Below, piece after piece: positions 25,766 through 34,522 of a stretch of 64,000 nucleotides of DNA. Made by a program: the position numbers and the translations under genes. Origin of the DNA: Anaerohalosphaeraceae bacterium. Its GTDB lineage: Bacteria > Planctomycetota > Phycisphaerae > Sedimentisphaerales > UBA12454. The stretch covers positions 62,001-126,000 of the forward strand of contig JAIORA010000037.1 in the NCBI GenBank assembly GCA_021108375.1. The letters run 5' to 3'. Numbering within the stretch: the stretch's first letter is position 1; the number at the start of each line of letters is the position of its first letter. The notes under the pieces are model-generated. The model was not told the DNA's origin and searched no databases. It worked only from the letters and a program-made list of their open reading frames with translations.

Positions 25766-27682
25766 TTAACATCCGTCACCTTCACCCACCAGCCAGGAAA
25801 GATACTCTTCCAGATTGGTGTAACCGTCCTTGTCACTGTCATAATTTCTATCGGCTGCGTCATAAGGATTCAGCCCATTACTACTTTCCCAACTATTCGG
25901 CATACCGTCCTGGTCACTGTCTGTAGGACATGAACTTGAAGAAAGGGTCGGCCAACCACCTACCTCACTCTGTGAATCAATAATCGCACCAGCAGTATAA
26001 CCCGAAGAATCAACATGCCCGACTACGCGATCATCTACATCATCTCTGGGTGAGACACCTGCATAATCAAGAACATCATTATAAGCTGTTGAGGCAGTAT
26101 CAGTTTTTACCATAGGGGCAGGACGAGGGTTGCTGTAGTGAGTAATAGTTCCCTGCATCATAAGCCAATTATTACTATTACCGGAAGAATAATGCGGCAT
26201 GTAATTGCCAGTTACATACATTCCAAGTACCGCATCGTATGTCCGTTTATAGGCGAGATTGCGTTGTGAAGAAAGTGTGTCCGGACCATATTTGAGATAA
26301 TTATTAACATAGTTTATCTTGGCATATTCAGTTCGGTCGGAAGTACCTGTACGACCGCACCACTCACCCCAATTATATACCACATTGTTGCGCCAATCGA
26401 GTATTGATTTACCGCCACTCTTAGAACCTGCTCTTGGATTACGCTTGTCATTATGAGCAAAAAGATTGTGGTGGAAAGTCATATGGCATTCATAGCTACT
26501 AGGAATAAATAATGCACCCATTGAGTGCGGCACGCCATACTCATGATAAGAATCATAAAGGGCTTCACTGAGTATGCTCCACTGTACTGTTATATTATCG
26601 CATATCTTTCCCAGCCCCCAAAGCTGATCTACTCCCCAAGAGAAAGAACAATGATCAAAGATAATATCTTCAGTACCTGTCAATGAGACAGCAGAGACTC
26701 CGGTCTGAGCGGTATCTCCGGGACGAAAACGAATATAACGAATGATTATATCATCGGGATAGTCAATTTTCATTCCATAATTTTTTAGACAAATGCCATC
26801 CCCAGGGGCAGTTTGTCCGGCAATTGTAAGATAATCCGCTGACCCAGGAACAACCAATGTCGATTGTAACGCAATAGTACCCGATACATCAAAGACAATA
26901 GTTCGAGGACTTGATGAGTTTTCAATACCATAGCGCAGCGACCCTGAACCGGAATCATTAAGATTTGTTACATGATAAACATTCCCACCGCGTCCGCCAC
27001 GAGACCATGCCCCAAACCCTTCAGCAGTTGGGAAAGCCGGCGCACCACTGTTAATTGAAAGATTATCCACTACCCCTATACTGGTAGTCCCTCGCAATAT
27101 CCGGAATCGACTTAGCGTATCGGATGTGCTTTCTCTGAAGGAAAAATTGTCTGCCTTTAGCACACCGTTAACATAAACATCATATGTGTGTACCCCGGAG
27201 GAGGCATTTCCCACCATCTTAATAGCGTATGTAGTATTAATTGAAGCATTCATAATATCTACTATACTGCTGCCATTATACGCCCTGAGTTTACCACTGT
27301 TGAAGTATATACAAGGGCCTCGCTTGTTGTTGCTATCCATCAGGTAGAAATAAAACATACTGGTACTGTCTTTTGCGTGTGCTTTAAATTCGGCCGTAAT
27401 GATAGCATTGGCACTAAAACTTATTCTGCATTTGCCGTTGCTGCCTGAGTTTACCACCTCAAGCGACAAAAGTTCGCCTAGTTTGTTGTTATTTCTGGTA
27501 ACACAGCTTCCATCCTCCACAACCCAGCCGTCTCTACCATTGATCGAGGCATTATCGCTAAAACCATCGCTGGTCTCAAAGCCAGTTTCATAGAGAACCG
27601 CTGCCTGAAGATTCGCTGCTAACATTAATGTACAAAACATAACTACCGAAACAATTACAGATTGTTTTCCCATTCTTGACAT
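25766..27682 (-). CDS. Secreted pectate lyase (PL1-like) with N-terminal LamG-like domain and C-terminal Ca-binding repeats
   Basis: 638 residues. Signal peptide about 1-28 ('VIVSVVMFCTLMLAANLQAA'). Residues about 30-205 form the 'YETGFETSDGFSD...DGWVVEDGS' concanavalin-like domain also found in the genes at 33731 and 34523. Residues about 212-560 are a right-handed beta-helix of the pectate-lyase type: 'AEGFGAWSRGGRGGNVYHV', 'TIVFDVSGTI', 'LTIAGQTAPGDGICL', 'DIIFDHCSFSWGVDQ', 'FHHNLFAHNDKRNPRAG'. The C-terminus carries two calcium-loop repeats ('DSDQDGMPNSWE', 'DSDKDGYTNLEEYL'). Expected to cleave polygalacturonan or a related pectin outside the cell. The TAG/TAA region ends beside the MITE. 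Confidence 0.92.
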   Translation of the reverse strand: MSRMGKQSVIVSVVMFCTLMLAANLQAAVLYETGFETSDGFSDNASINGRDGWVVEDGSCVTRNNNKLGELLSLEVVNSGSNGKCRISFSANAIITAEFKAHAKDSTSMFYFYLMDSNNKRGPCIYFNSGKLRAYNGSSIVDIMNASINTTYAIKMVGNASSGVHTYDVYVNGVLKADNFSFRESTSDTLSRFRILRGTTSIGVVDNLSINSGAPAFPTAEGFGAWSRGGRGGNVYHVTNLNDSGSGSLRYGIENSSSPRTIVFDVSGTIALQSTLVVPGSADYLTIAGQTAPGDGICLKNYGMKIDYPDDIIIRYIRFRPGDTAQTGVSAVSLTGTEDIIFDHCSFSWGVDQLWGLGKICDNITVQWSILSEALYDSYHEYGVPHSMGALFIPSSYECHMTFHHNLFAHNDKRNPRAGSKSGGKSILDWRNNVVYNWGEWCGRTGTSDRTEYAKINYVNNYLKYGPDTLSSQRNLAYKRTYDAVLGMYVTGNYMPHYSSGNSNNWLMMQGTITHYSNPRPAPMVKTDTASTAYNDVLDYAGVSPRDDVDDRVVGHVDSSGYTAGAIIDSQSEVGGWPTLSSSSCPTDSDQDGMPNSWESSNGLNPYDAADRNYDSDKDGYTNLEEYLSWLVGEGDGC

Positions 27683-27757
27683 AATTTTTCTCCTTAATTT
27701 TTGGTTTGTTTTAAATTTGGACTAAAAGACTAACCCAAGGTTCTAAACCTCCTTTCT

Positions 27758-27982
27758 TTATTCAGAGCGGATATACATATGGTCAATGTAAATCGTATCC
27801 AGCACTTTGTTGCTCGCTGTCTGATCAGTATCTTTGACGCGGATGTGAACGGTACCACTTGTACTAACAGGCAGCACGAAACTCTGGTACGCGTCATTGT
27901 CGGCAGTCTTCGACACCGTCAGCATATAATTATATGTTCCGTCAACGCCGGTGGTAGAATAGGCAAAGTCAAAATCATCATT
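27758..27982 (-). pseudogene. Orphan C-terminal carbohydrate-binding-like domain fragment
   Basis: In a - frame ending at TAA 27758-27760, 74 codons read like the C-terminal domain common in large Phycisphaerae exoproteins: 'DDFDFAYSTTGVDGTYNYML', 'TVSKTADNDAYQSFVLP', 'GTVHIRVKDTDQTASNKV' and 'LDTIYIDHMYIRSE'. A TGA at 27983-27985 precedes it in frame and no start or SD is present. It is the preserved tail of a lost gene, left between the pectate lyase and the 1557-aa protein. Family recognition is from memory of similar planctomycete proteins. Confidence 0.7.
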
Positions 27983-28039
27983 TCATTCTCCACCTCCACA
28001 TTAACTTAACATTTAATACATTTTCCATATTACCACTAC

Positions 28040-31000
28040 TTACTTCCAATACTCATCGCAATCACTATTGTTTGGGTCAGTGCATTTCAGCCAATCTTCA
28101 GCGAACTTGCTGTAGTCTTCAAAATCAACATAGCAATCTTCACTAAGATCGCTTGTTATGTAAATTGTACCGGCATCACCGCACTGCGAAGGAGTTGTAT
28201 TAACATCAGCAACGATAGTAAGATTATCGAATAACTGGTCGCTGTCCTGGAACTCACTGGTATTGTAGTAATCCCACATCGCGAACGAGTCAAACGAGAA
28301 CTCCTCGGTAATGGTTGATTGCCATGTGAACGCATCCACGCCATCAACGATTACCCTGCATATAAGTTCGCTCTCGGCTGCACTCCAACTCATCTCTACG
28401 GTGTACCATTCGCTTTTGGCATACGTATCGCTCGGCGACCAGCCGCTATCGGTCTCACTGCCTATCGGAAGGTCATATTTAAATTTGCTTTGCTCGTATC
28501 GGGGAAAGGCATAATACTTGATATAATTGGCAGGGTTGTTTTCATCCATCGAGCCGTCAAGAAACGCGTCCGAGCTATCGACCAGTCCCCAGGCTGGATA
28601 AATCTTGTAGCCGTCAACCTCGTACAGGTCGAAGCTCAGCGTCCAGTCTAATGTATTGTCAAGCGGTCTGCCTATCACATCGTTCAGGTCGCTGGTGTAA
28701 TACCGCGAAACGCCAATGTCATCACGATAATAAGTGCCGGCTATGACTCCACCATCGACGGAGTCTTCCCAATAAATACTGTCCGGCGTTCGCGGTCCGA
28801 CATATTCCCAGCCGGGGTCGGTATCAAACGTCTCGCTGTAAATTTTCTGCTGCGGCTGTGGTTGGTAAGGAATACAGTTGCCATCTGCCGGGTCGGTGCA
28901 TAGCAGCCATTCGCTGGCAAACATCGCCATATCCTTAATGTTGACATCGCAGTCCTGATTCAAATCGCCGAGCAGATAGACTGTTCCCGCATCGCCGCAT
29001 TGCTGTGGCGATTCAGTGATAATCCTGATTTCATAATAATCTGCCGTGTACTCGCTGATGTTTGTATCCAGGCGATACTTCATAAATGCAATCTTCTGCC
29101 CATTATGTGAGAACTGAGGATAATCGCCATATTCCCCGGCAACGCTTTTTTGATGCTTCCCTGAACCATCAGCGTCCATAAGCCAAATGGTGTCGTTGCA
29201 GCAATAGGTAATTTGAGTTCCATCCGGCGAGTAAGCAGGATGCCGACCGCCTTCGGTAGTAAGTTGCACAAGATTGGAGCCATTAGGATTCATAGACCAG
29301 ATATTATAAATTCCGGACTCGTTTATTATCATAATCAGGATTTTATTGCCGTCCTGCGACCATACCATATACTTACTGATGTAACGCGAATAGGGATATA
29401 TCACTTGGTCATTACTGCCGTCGGCATTCATTATATGCAGTTCATTTTTAACAGGCTTTTCGCCTATGTTCCTGGAACAAACTATCTTTGAACCATCAGG
29501 AGACCAAACAGGACAATAGCTATCGTAGTCATTGGTAAGCATATCAATGCTCGTCCCATCGGGATTCATAACCGCAACATCGTTTCCATAGTAATCGCTA
29601 TATGAAAACAGTATCTTTCCACTGTCATATCTCCATCGCGGTGTATAAAGTTCATATTCGTTCAAATCAGTCAAATATGTATGGCCGGAGCCATCCGGAT
29701 TGCAGGTGTAGATATTTTTATCCCAGTAGCTGCCCTGCTTTAGATAAGCAATTTTATTACCGTCAGGAGACCAGGAGGGATTACTGTGCCAGAGGTCATC
29801 TGAAGTGAGTTGATTAAAACTAGAACCATTTGCGTCCATCACGCAAATTTGATAATGGCCGCTTCTGCGAGAGTTAAAAGCAAACAAGTTCGAGTCCGCT
29901 GTTGTCGGCGACCAACTAAAGTTTGTGCCGCCAAACTCATTCGGCGTATCCAGTTCAATAGGCGAAGGAGTCATTCCATCTCTGGTTATCTCGATAATAT
30001 GCCGGCTGGTTGTAGCGGTCGTGAAACTAAGAACACCATTGCTGTCTGTACTTAAGTAACTTACTGAGCTGTTGTTATCTATCTTGAATTGTGTGGATGG
30101 AGATAACCCCCCAACGGTTATATTTCCGCTTGAATCAGGACTGCTGCAAGCAAAAATAATATGGTCAGTGCCTATTTCATTGATACTGTTAAGGCCGTAC
30201 TGATTACCTTCCTGACCGCTGATAGCAATATCAATTTTGGCCACAAAGGGCAGAGAGTGCTTGCGAGCCATAGCTGAAAGGCGAGTACAGGCGCTGAATA
30301 TCTCCGAATTGGCAGTCGGAGATACCGATGCACTGCTGGCATCAATGCGGTTCATTAAGACATCGGATATGCGGATGTTTGACAGACCGGTTCTGTTTAT
30401 GGTATTCAGCGACCAATTGATTGCACGCATAGCGGCAGTATAATAACGAAGATGGCCGGTGATGTCATACATTTTGAGAAAACTTTTGGCTGCTATTGTG
30501 GTGGCTGCGCCTTGTTTCCAGATATCGTGTCGATATTCAAAACTGCCGTCGGCGTTCTGCCAGGTAATAAGATGGTCAGCCAGCCGCTGAATATGGCGAT
30601 ATTTTTCGTCCGTTGGATCAACCATATAGCTCTCAGTCATACCTTCAAGAGCGATGGCATTCATCCACGGCTTTCCCAGGCCGCTTTCACGAACAGCACC
30701 TTCGGCACGAGTGGTATTGATAAATGTATTAAATATTCTGTTTCCCGCATCGCTATATCGCTGGTCGCCAAAATACTGGTAGCCAGTGGCGAAATTATGC
30801 AGGTTATAACCGCCGTGGCGTGTATGCTGGCGACTGCCCCAACCCTCCGGGCTGTTATAGACATAATCATATTGAAAATCTAACTCATTCTGCCAGCACT
30901 CCAGAAAATATGGATTGGCAGTTGCTAAATAAGCATAATAATATCCAAAGCCGCGACAGGCATAGTCTGAGTTTTGCATAGCTAACCAAGCTGAATGATA

Positions 31001-32713
31001 GCGAATAGCGCCTTTGTTGACACCGCGGTGGTAGTGAGCATAGTCGGCTTCGGCCTGGGCATTTTCCAGCGTATCTTCCAGCAATTTGATGTCGCCGGAA
31101 CGATAAGCTTCAATGACCCAATGCATAAATGGCTGTGCCATACGGTTTCGGCCACTGCCGGGCAGTCCGGTTACAGCGCTGAGTCCATGCCAGCTCTCAC
31201 CGCTTTGCAGACCATGCACATCAAAAAAGTTTTCATCATTATAACTGGTATTTTCGTGCATTGAATACTCTTCGATATCCAACTGATTGTAGCCAACCCA
31301 ACGACGGATAGGCTCTGCCCATTGCTCAAACTCAAAATCAGAATTCGGCTGGCCTACTCCGAAAGCATCCGTTTCCATCGTATAGTTACTATCAGGAACA
31401 CCCCTTAGCTTTTTATACAGGCTTACAGCAGTATCCTTTACACCTGTGCCGCAATCTCCGGGATGAACATATAGCCACGAACTGAATGTTTTCGCCAGAC
31501 CGGTGTACCATATCCACTGGTCATTATATATAGAAGGCTGCCGTGATAACTCTGTGCCGTGAGGCTGCACTGCCAGAGTTACCGAATCGCTTTGATATTC
31601 GCAATGGAAATCTGCATCCATACCCCATTCGTGCATAAAGGTACTTACCGCTACGCCAATCTGATTGATACTACTGCTGGCATCGACAAAATAAGCGGGC
31701 ATATCCAACTCGCCCGTGGTGGTGTAAGGGTCATTAGTTGTAGTGGAAGTGAACCATATTGAATTGCCGACAGAAGTGTTGCCGTTGTAGGTTAAAAACT
31801 TGACCTGTTCGGGATTCGGGTCGGACATATACCAATAGTAGTGATAGCCAGAGGCAGGTGTAAAACTGTCAATTGCAGTATTATAAGATGATACCGTTGC
31901 ATTGTCGGCCAGATAGGAAGAAAACTTATAGTCCGCCGACCGAACCATACATAAGGACATATCGCTGCCGCCATAATCAATATAGGAAACCTTTTCGATA
32001 TAAGAGCGGTTTTTATAAAAGATATAATTGGCGCGAAAATCGAAGCTGCCACTGGACATACCGGTAACGGCAATCTCGGTGAATATATTATTATTCTCTA
32101 TAATAGCAACGACAGGAGTGCCGCCATCTGTATTACGGTAGATAGTACCACCGTTGCTCGATAGTGCAATTGAATCGCAATTGGCACTACCTTTCATAAA
32201 ATTAGTTTCGTCATTATAATTGCCGTCATCATCGGTATCATAGTAAAGCTCTCCGATACCTGTAGCCTGGCTGAAATCACCCACTATCGCTTTGATTATG
32301 CCGGTATCAACAGCATAACCGCCGCTAACGGAGGTAACGGACATAGCAGGATAACTTTGGTGGCTGACCGCAGGGCCATATTCTAAATCGTATCTCTTTG
32401 TTTCATTGGCATTAACATCAGCAAAAAAATCGATAGCCACCCACTGAATAGATCCATCTTCCCAGTTGACCATAGACCGATAGCTGGCCTCGACCTCTGT
32501 GGAATCAAGAGTAAGTTTGAGATGTTCAATGTCATTAACATCCCCCTCGGCGATAGGTACTGTTATACGGACAGGATGACCAGCGCGTGTTATGCCGTGA
32601 ATCTCCTTGACGAAGATGCCAATATCGCTTTTAGAACCCTCCGCCCGCACCAGGGAAACAGACGCAGCTAACAGAAACAAACTGCAAATAACAACGAACT
32701 TTATATTCTTCAC
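28040..32713 (-). CDS. 1557-aa secreted YetA/PcRGLX-type rhamnogalacturonan-lyase-like protein with beta-propeller and dockerin-like repeats
   Basis: Signal peptide at residues 1-25. Residues about 30-890 resemble the PcRGLX/YetA exo-rhamnogalacturonan lyase family: 'GHPVRITVPIAEGDV', 'WEDGSIQWVAIDFF', 'ETKRYDLEYG', then a helical toroid part ('HTRHGGYNLHNFATGYQYFGD', 'GAIRYHSAWLAMQNSDYACR'). Residues about 920-1190 hold TolB-like propeller repeats ('NPSWSPDGNKIAYLK', 'PVWSPDGSKIVCSR'). A dockerin-like repeat ('DLNQDCDVNIKDMAMFASEWL') comes next, followed by a LamG-like domain shared with the gene at 36290 and a second dockerin-like repeat at the C-terminus. Expected role: cell-surface or extracellular attack on rhamnogalacturonan side or main chains. 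Confidence 0.85.
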   Translation of the reverse strand: MKNIKFVVICSLFLLAASVSLVRAEGSKSDIGIFVKEIHGITRAGHPVRITVPIAEGDVNDIEHLKLTLDSTEVEASYRSMVNWEDGSIQWVAIDFFADVNANETKRYDLEYGPAVSHQSYPAMSVTSVSGGYAVDTGIIKAIVGDFSQATGIGELYYDTDDDGNYNDETNFMKGSANCDSIALSSNGGTIYRNTDGGTPVVAIIENNNIFTEIAVTGMSSGSFDFRANYIFYKNRSYIEKVSYIDYGGSDMSLCMVRSADYKFSSYLADNATVSSYNTAIDSFTPASGYHYYWYMSDPNPEQVKFLTYNGNTSVGNSIWFTSTTTNDPYTTTGELDMPAYFVDASSSINQIGVAVSTFMHEWGMDADFHCEYQSDSVTLAVQPHGTELSRQPSIYNDQWIWYTGLAKTFSSWLYVHPGDCGTGVKDTAVSLYKKLRGVPDSNYTMETDAFGVGQPNSDFEFEQWAEPIRRWVGYNQLDIEEYSMHENTSYNDENFFDVHGLQSGESWHGLSAVTGLPGSGRNRMAQPFMHWVIEAYRSGDIKLLEDTLENAQAEADYAHYHRGVNKGAIRYHSAWLAMQNSDYACRGFGYYYAYLATANPYFLECWQNELDFQYDYVYNSPEGWGSRQHTRHGGYNLHNFATGYQYFGDQRYSDAGNRIFNTFINTTRAEGAVRESGLGKPWMNAIALEGMTESYMVDPTDEKYRHIQRLADHLITWQNADGSFEYRHDIWKQGAATTIAAKSFLKMYDITGHLRYYTAAMRAINWSLNTINRTGLSNIRISDVLMNRIDASSASVSPTANSEIFSACTRLSAMARKHSLPFVAKIDIAISGQEGNQYGLNSINEIGTDHIIFACSSPDSSGNITVGGLSPSTQFKIDNNSSVSYLSTDSNGVLSFTTATTSRHIIEITRDGMTPSPIELDTPNEFGGTNFSWSPTTADSNLFAFNSRRSGHYQICVMDANGSSFNQLTSDDLWHSNPSWSPDGNKIAYLKQGSYWDKNIYTCNPDGSGHTYLTDLNEYELYTPRWRYDSGKILFSYSDYYGNDVAVMNPDGTSIDMLTNDYDSYCPVWSPDGSKIVCSRNIGEKPVKNELHIMNADGSNDQVIYPYSRYISKYMVWSQDGNKILIMIINESGIYNIWSMNPNGSNLVQLTTEGGRHPAYSPDGTQITYCCNDTIWLMDADGSGKHQKSVAGEYGDYPQFSHNGQKIAFMKYRLDTNISEYTADYYEIRIITESPQQCGDAGTVYLLGDLNQDCDVNIKDMAMFASEWLLCTDPADGNCIPYQPQPQQKIYSETFDTDPGWEYVGPRTPDSIYWEDSVDGGVIAGTYYRDDIGVSRYYTSDLNDVIGRPLDNTLDWTLSFDLYEVDGYKIYPAWGLVDSSDAFLDGSMDENNPANYIKYYAFPRYEQSKFKYDLPIGSETDSGWSPSDTYAKSEWYTVEMSWSAAESELICRVIVDGVDAFTWQSTITEEFSFDSFAMWDYYNTSEFQDSDQLFDNLTIVADVNTTPSQCGDAGTIYITSDLSEDCYVDFEDYSKFAEDWLKCTDPNNSDCDEYWK

Positions 32714-32764
32714 AAAATAACCCTTTTTCGTTGCGAGCGATTACTTTTATATAAATCAAGCTGT

Positions 32765-33532
32765 TTAATAAGAAGCGTCTAATACTCCCCATACGGCACG
32801 AATACCCCACCAATCCCATTGACTACTACCAGCGTAGTATTTTGCCCATCTAAGGTATCCAGGTGCGTCGAGAGGATTCCTGTAAGAATACTGAAACTCG
32901 TTATTTTTGGGGTCAACCTTGAAGAAAGAACCGCTGCCATCTACAAATACCACATTGTATCCATTGGAGTGGGACGGAATAGGGTTTGGATTAGTAGGAG
33001 ATGGGGGCAGAAATACATCCATCACAATCGCTAAACGACTTGAATCTATTACTTTTTGGCCCTCTTTCTTAAGAAATTTTCCCCTGAATTGATAACTCCG
33101 CAACACCCTCTCTCCATCAGCGTTAGCCTCCGGATCCATATGAGTCCCGTTCTTTATCCACTTTCTGTCCATATTATATTTCTGTGAGAAATCACCTTTT
33201 GCACTTGGACACCAATACACGTTGAGATCCTTAATATATCCATCGGCATAAAGAGTTCCCAGGGCAGCCCAGCTCCCCATAAAAATTTTGTATGTTCCCC
33301 ACGCAGTATCGGAAGTACTATCCTTGGGTAATTTATTGTTATTATCGCTCGCATAGAACTGACATCCAAACCCAAGTTGCCTCATACCAGAGAGACATAC
33401 AACTTTTTTTGCCTGCGCTCGTGTTTTTTGCAAAGACGGCATTAATATGGCCAACAGCATTGCGATAATGGATATTACCACCAGCAATTCCACCAATGTA
33501 AACGCTTTTTTATTAATCTCATTCATTTTCAT
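32765..33532 (-). CDS. Type II-secretion-like pseudopilin with H-X9-DG motif
   Basis: 255 residues. Prepilin cleavage/methylation segment 'KKAFTLVELLVVISIIAML' at residues 8-26, with cleavage expected before Phe11. 'CLSGMRQLGFGCQFYASDN' follows, and the planctomycete C-terminal motif H-x9-D-G is present ('HSNGYNVVFVDG'). Such proteins are numerous in Planctomycetes and are often placed beside secreted polysaccharide-degrading enzymes. It is probably exported through the type IV pilus/type II secretion pathway and anchored in the inner membrane. It lies between the 1557-aa protein and the PEP-CTERM protein on the same strand. Confidence 0.93.
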   Translation of the reverse strand: MKMNEINKKAFTLVELLVVISIIAMLLAILMPSLQKTRAQAKKVVCLSGMRQLGFGCQFYASDNNNKLPKDSTSDTAWGTYKIFMGSWAALGTLYADGYIKDLNVYWCPSAKGDFSQKYNMDRKWIKNGTHMDPEANADGERVLRSYQFRGKFLKKEGQKVIDSSRLAIVMDVFLPPSPTNPNPIPSHSNGYNVVFVDGSGSFFKVDPKNNEFQYSYRNPLDAPGYLRWAKYYAGSSQWDWWGIRAVWGVLDASY

Positions 33533-33666
33533 AATAATGACTCCTTAAAATTAACCCTTAGCCATTCCCTATTAACCCTTGATTATTTCTACGCCGCCAC
33601 TGCAGCGATTATCGTTTCTTGTCATCGCCCTTTATCGCCAAACTTCTTTTAATCCTGCCGCAGTAT

Positions 33667-33707
33667 ATGATGGACGGACGAACATCCAATCTCCGCCCGC
33701 CCATCAT
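33667..33707 (-). terminator. Strong hairpin after the PEP-CTERM gene
   Basis: ATGATGGACGGAC (33667-33679) pairs with GCCCGCCCATCAT (33695-33707), 13 bp if two G-T pairs form in the - strand RNA, with a 15-nt loop. It lies about 25 nt after the stop of the 242-aa gene. There is no clear U-run, so it may protect the 3' end rather than terminate. Confidence 0.4.
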
Positions 33708-33730
33708 TCATTTTAACAAAAACATTTCCT

Positions 33731-34459
33731 TTAGCTGCGTTTTCTGCAAAGCATTACCAAACTGCCAAGACCGAGCAGAGCCATTGTTGCCGGCTCTGGA
33801 ACATCTGAAATTACCAGATCATCTATAACACCAACATTGCCTATTGCGGCACTGCTGCGAAACATCCTCAATGCACACAATGTACCATCACTACTATTTC
33901 TGAAATTGAAACCAGAACCAGTTTTCAGATTACCATCAAGCCACATATTAAATGTGTTTGACGCAGCATCGGCCACTATCTTAATGCTGTATGTCGTGTT
34001 AATGGATATGTCAGTGTCGATATTCGTGAGAGTCCCACCATCATACGCTTTTAGCTTGCCTTCCGTGAACCACATAGAAACAGCTCTGTCCGAGTCGCCG
34101 TAATCATCATCATCGTATAGGTGCCAACCGAACATATATGTACTGTTGACAGGGCGAGCCAGGAACTCAACTGTAATAAGCCCGTTGTCTGCAAAGAGCA
34201 TCTTGGCACTGCCAGAGGGGCCCGTATCTTGCATTTCAAGCGACAAATCGCCGCTCAGGGCATGGGTGCTTGAGGCAATAGCAGACCCTGTATGCAAGAC
34301 CCAGCCATCTACACCATCAACCGAAACTCCATCGCTAAAGCCGTCTGTGGTCTCAAAGCCGGTCTCATAAATAATTGCTGCCTGGGCTCCTGCGCCAATC
34401 GCAAGAACAACCATCAAAATACATAACAATCGCATCTTCTTCATAATCCTACTCCTCAC
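33731..34459 (-). CDS. PEP-CTERM-sorted LamG-like surface protein
   Basis: 242 residues. Signal peptide with alternative starts (residues 1-28, 'LLCILMVVLAIGAGAQAA'). One concanavalin-like domain ('YETGFETTDGFSDGVSVDG' to 'GVIDDLVISD') fills the mature protein, matching the N-terminal domains of the pectate lyase and the 570-aa protein. The C-terminus is a classic PEP-CTERM sorting tag: 'VPEPATMALLGLGSLVML' followed by 'CRKRS'. It is probably processed by an exosortase/archaeosortase system and released or attached to exopolysaccharide. The exosortase gene is not in the window. Confidence 0.92.
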   Translation of the reverse strand: MRSRIMKKMRLLCILMVVLAIGAGAQAAIIYETGFETTDGFSDGVSVDGVDGWVLHTGSAIASSTHALSGDLSLEMQDTGPSGSAKMLFADNGLITVEFLARPVNSTYMFGWHLYDDDDYGDSDRAVSMWFTEGKLKAYDGGTLTNIDTDISINTTYSIKIVADAASNTFNMWLDGNLKTGSGFNFRNSSDGTLCALRMFRSSAAIGNVGVIDDLVISDVPEPATMALLGLGSLVMLCRKRS

Positions 34460-34522
34460 AAAAGAATATTGTAATTTACGAATGCCGCCATATAGCGATA
34501 TTCGTTACCCACTAATAAGTCG

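Noticed and set aside
25735..25926. + strand frame of 63 codons crossing the MITE end
   Set aside because: It spans the right end of the MITE and the antisense of the pectate lyase Ca-binding repeats; no coding features.
27779..28009. + strand frame of 76 codons
   Set aside because: It is the complement of the orphan exoprotein tail read on the - strand, which has clear protein-like sequence.
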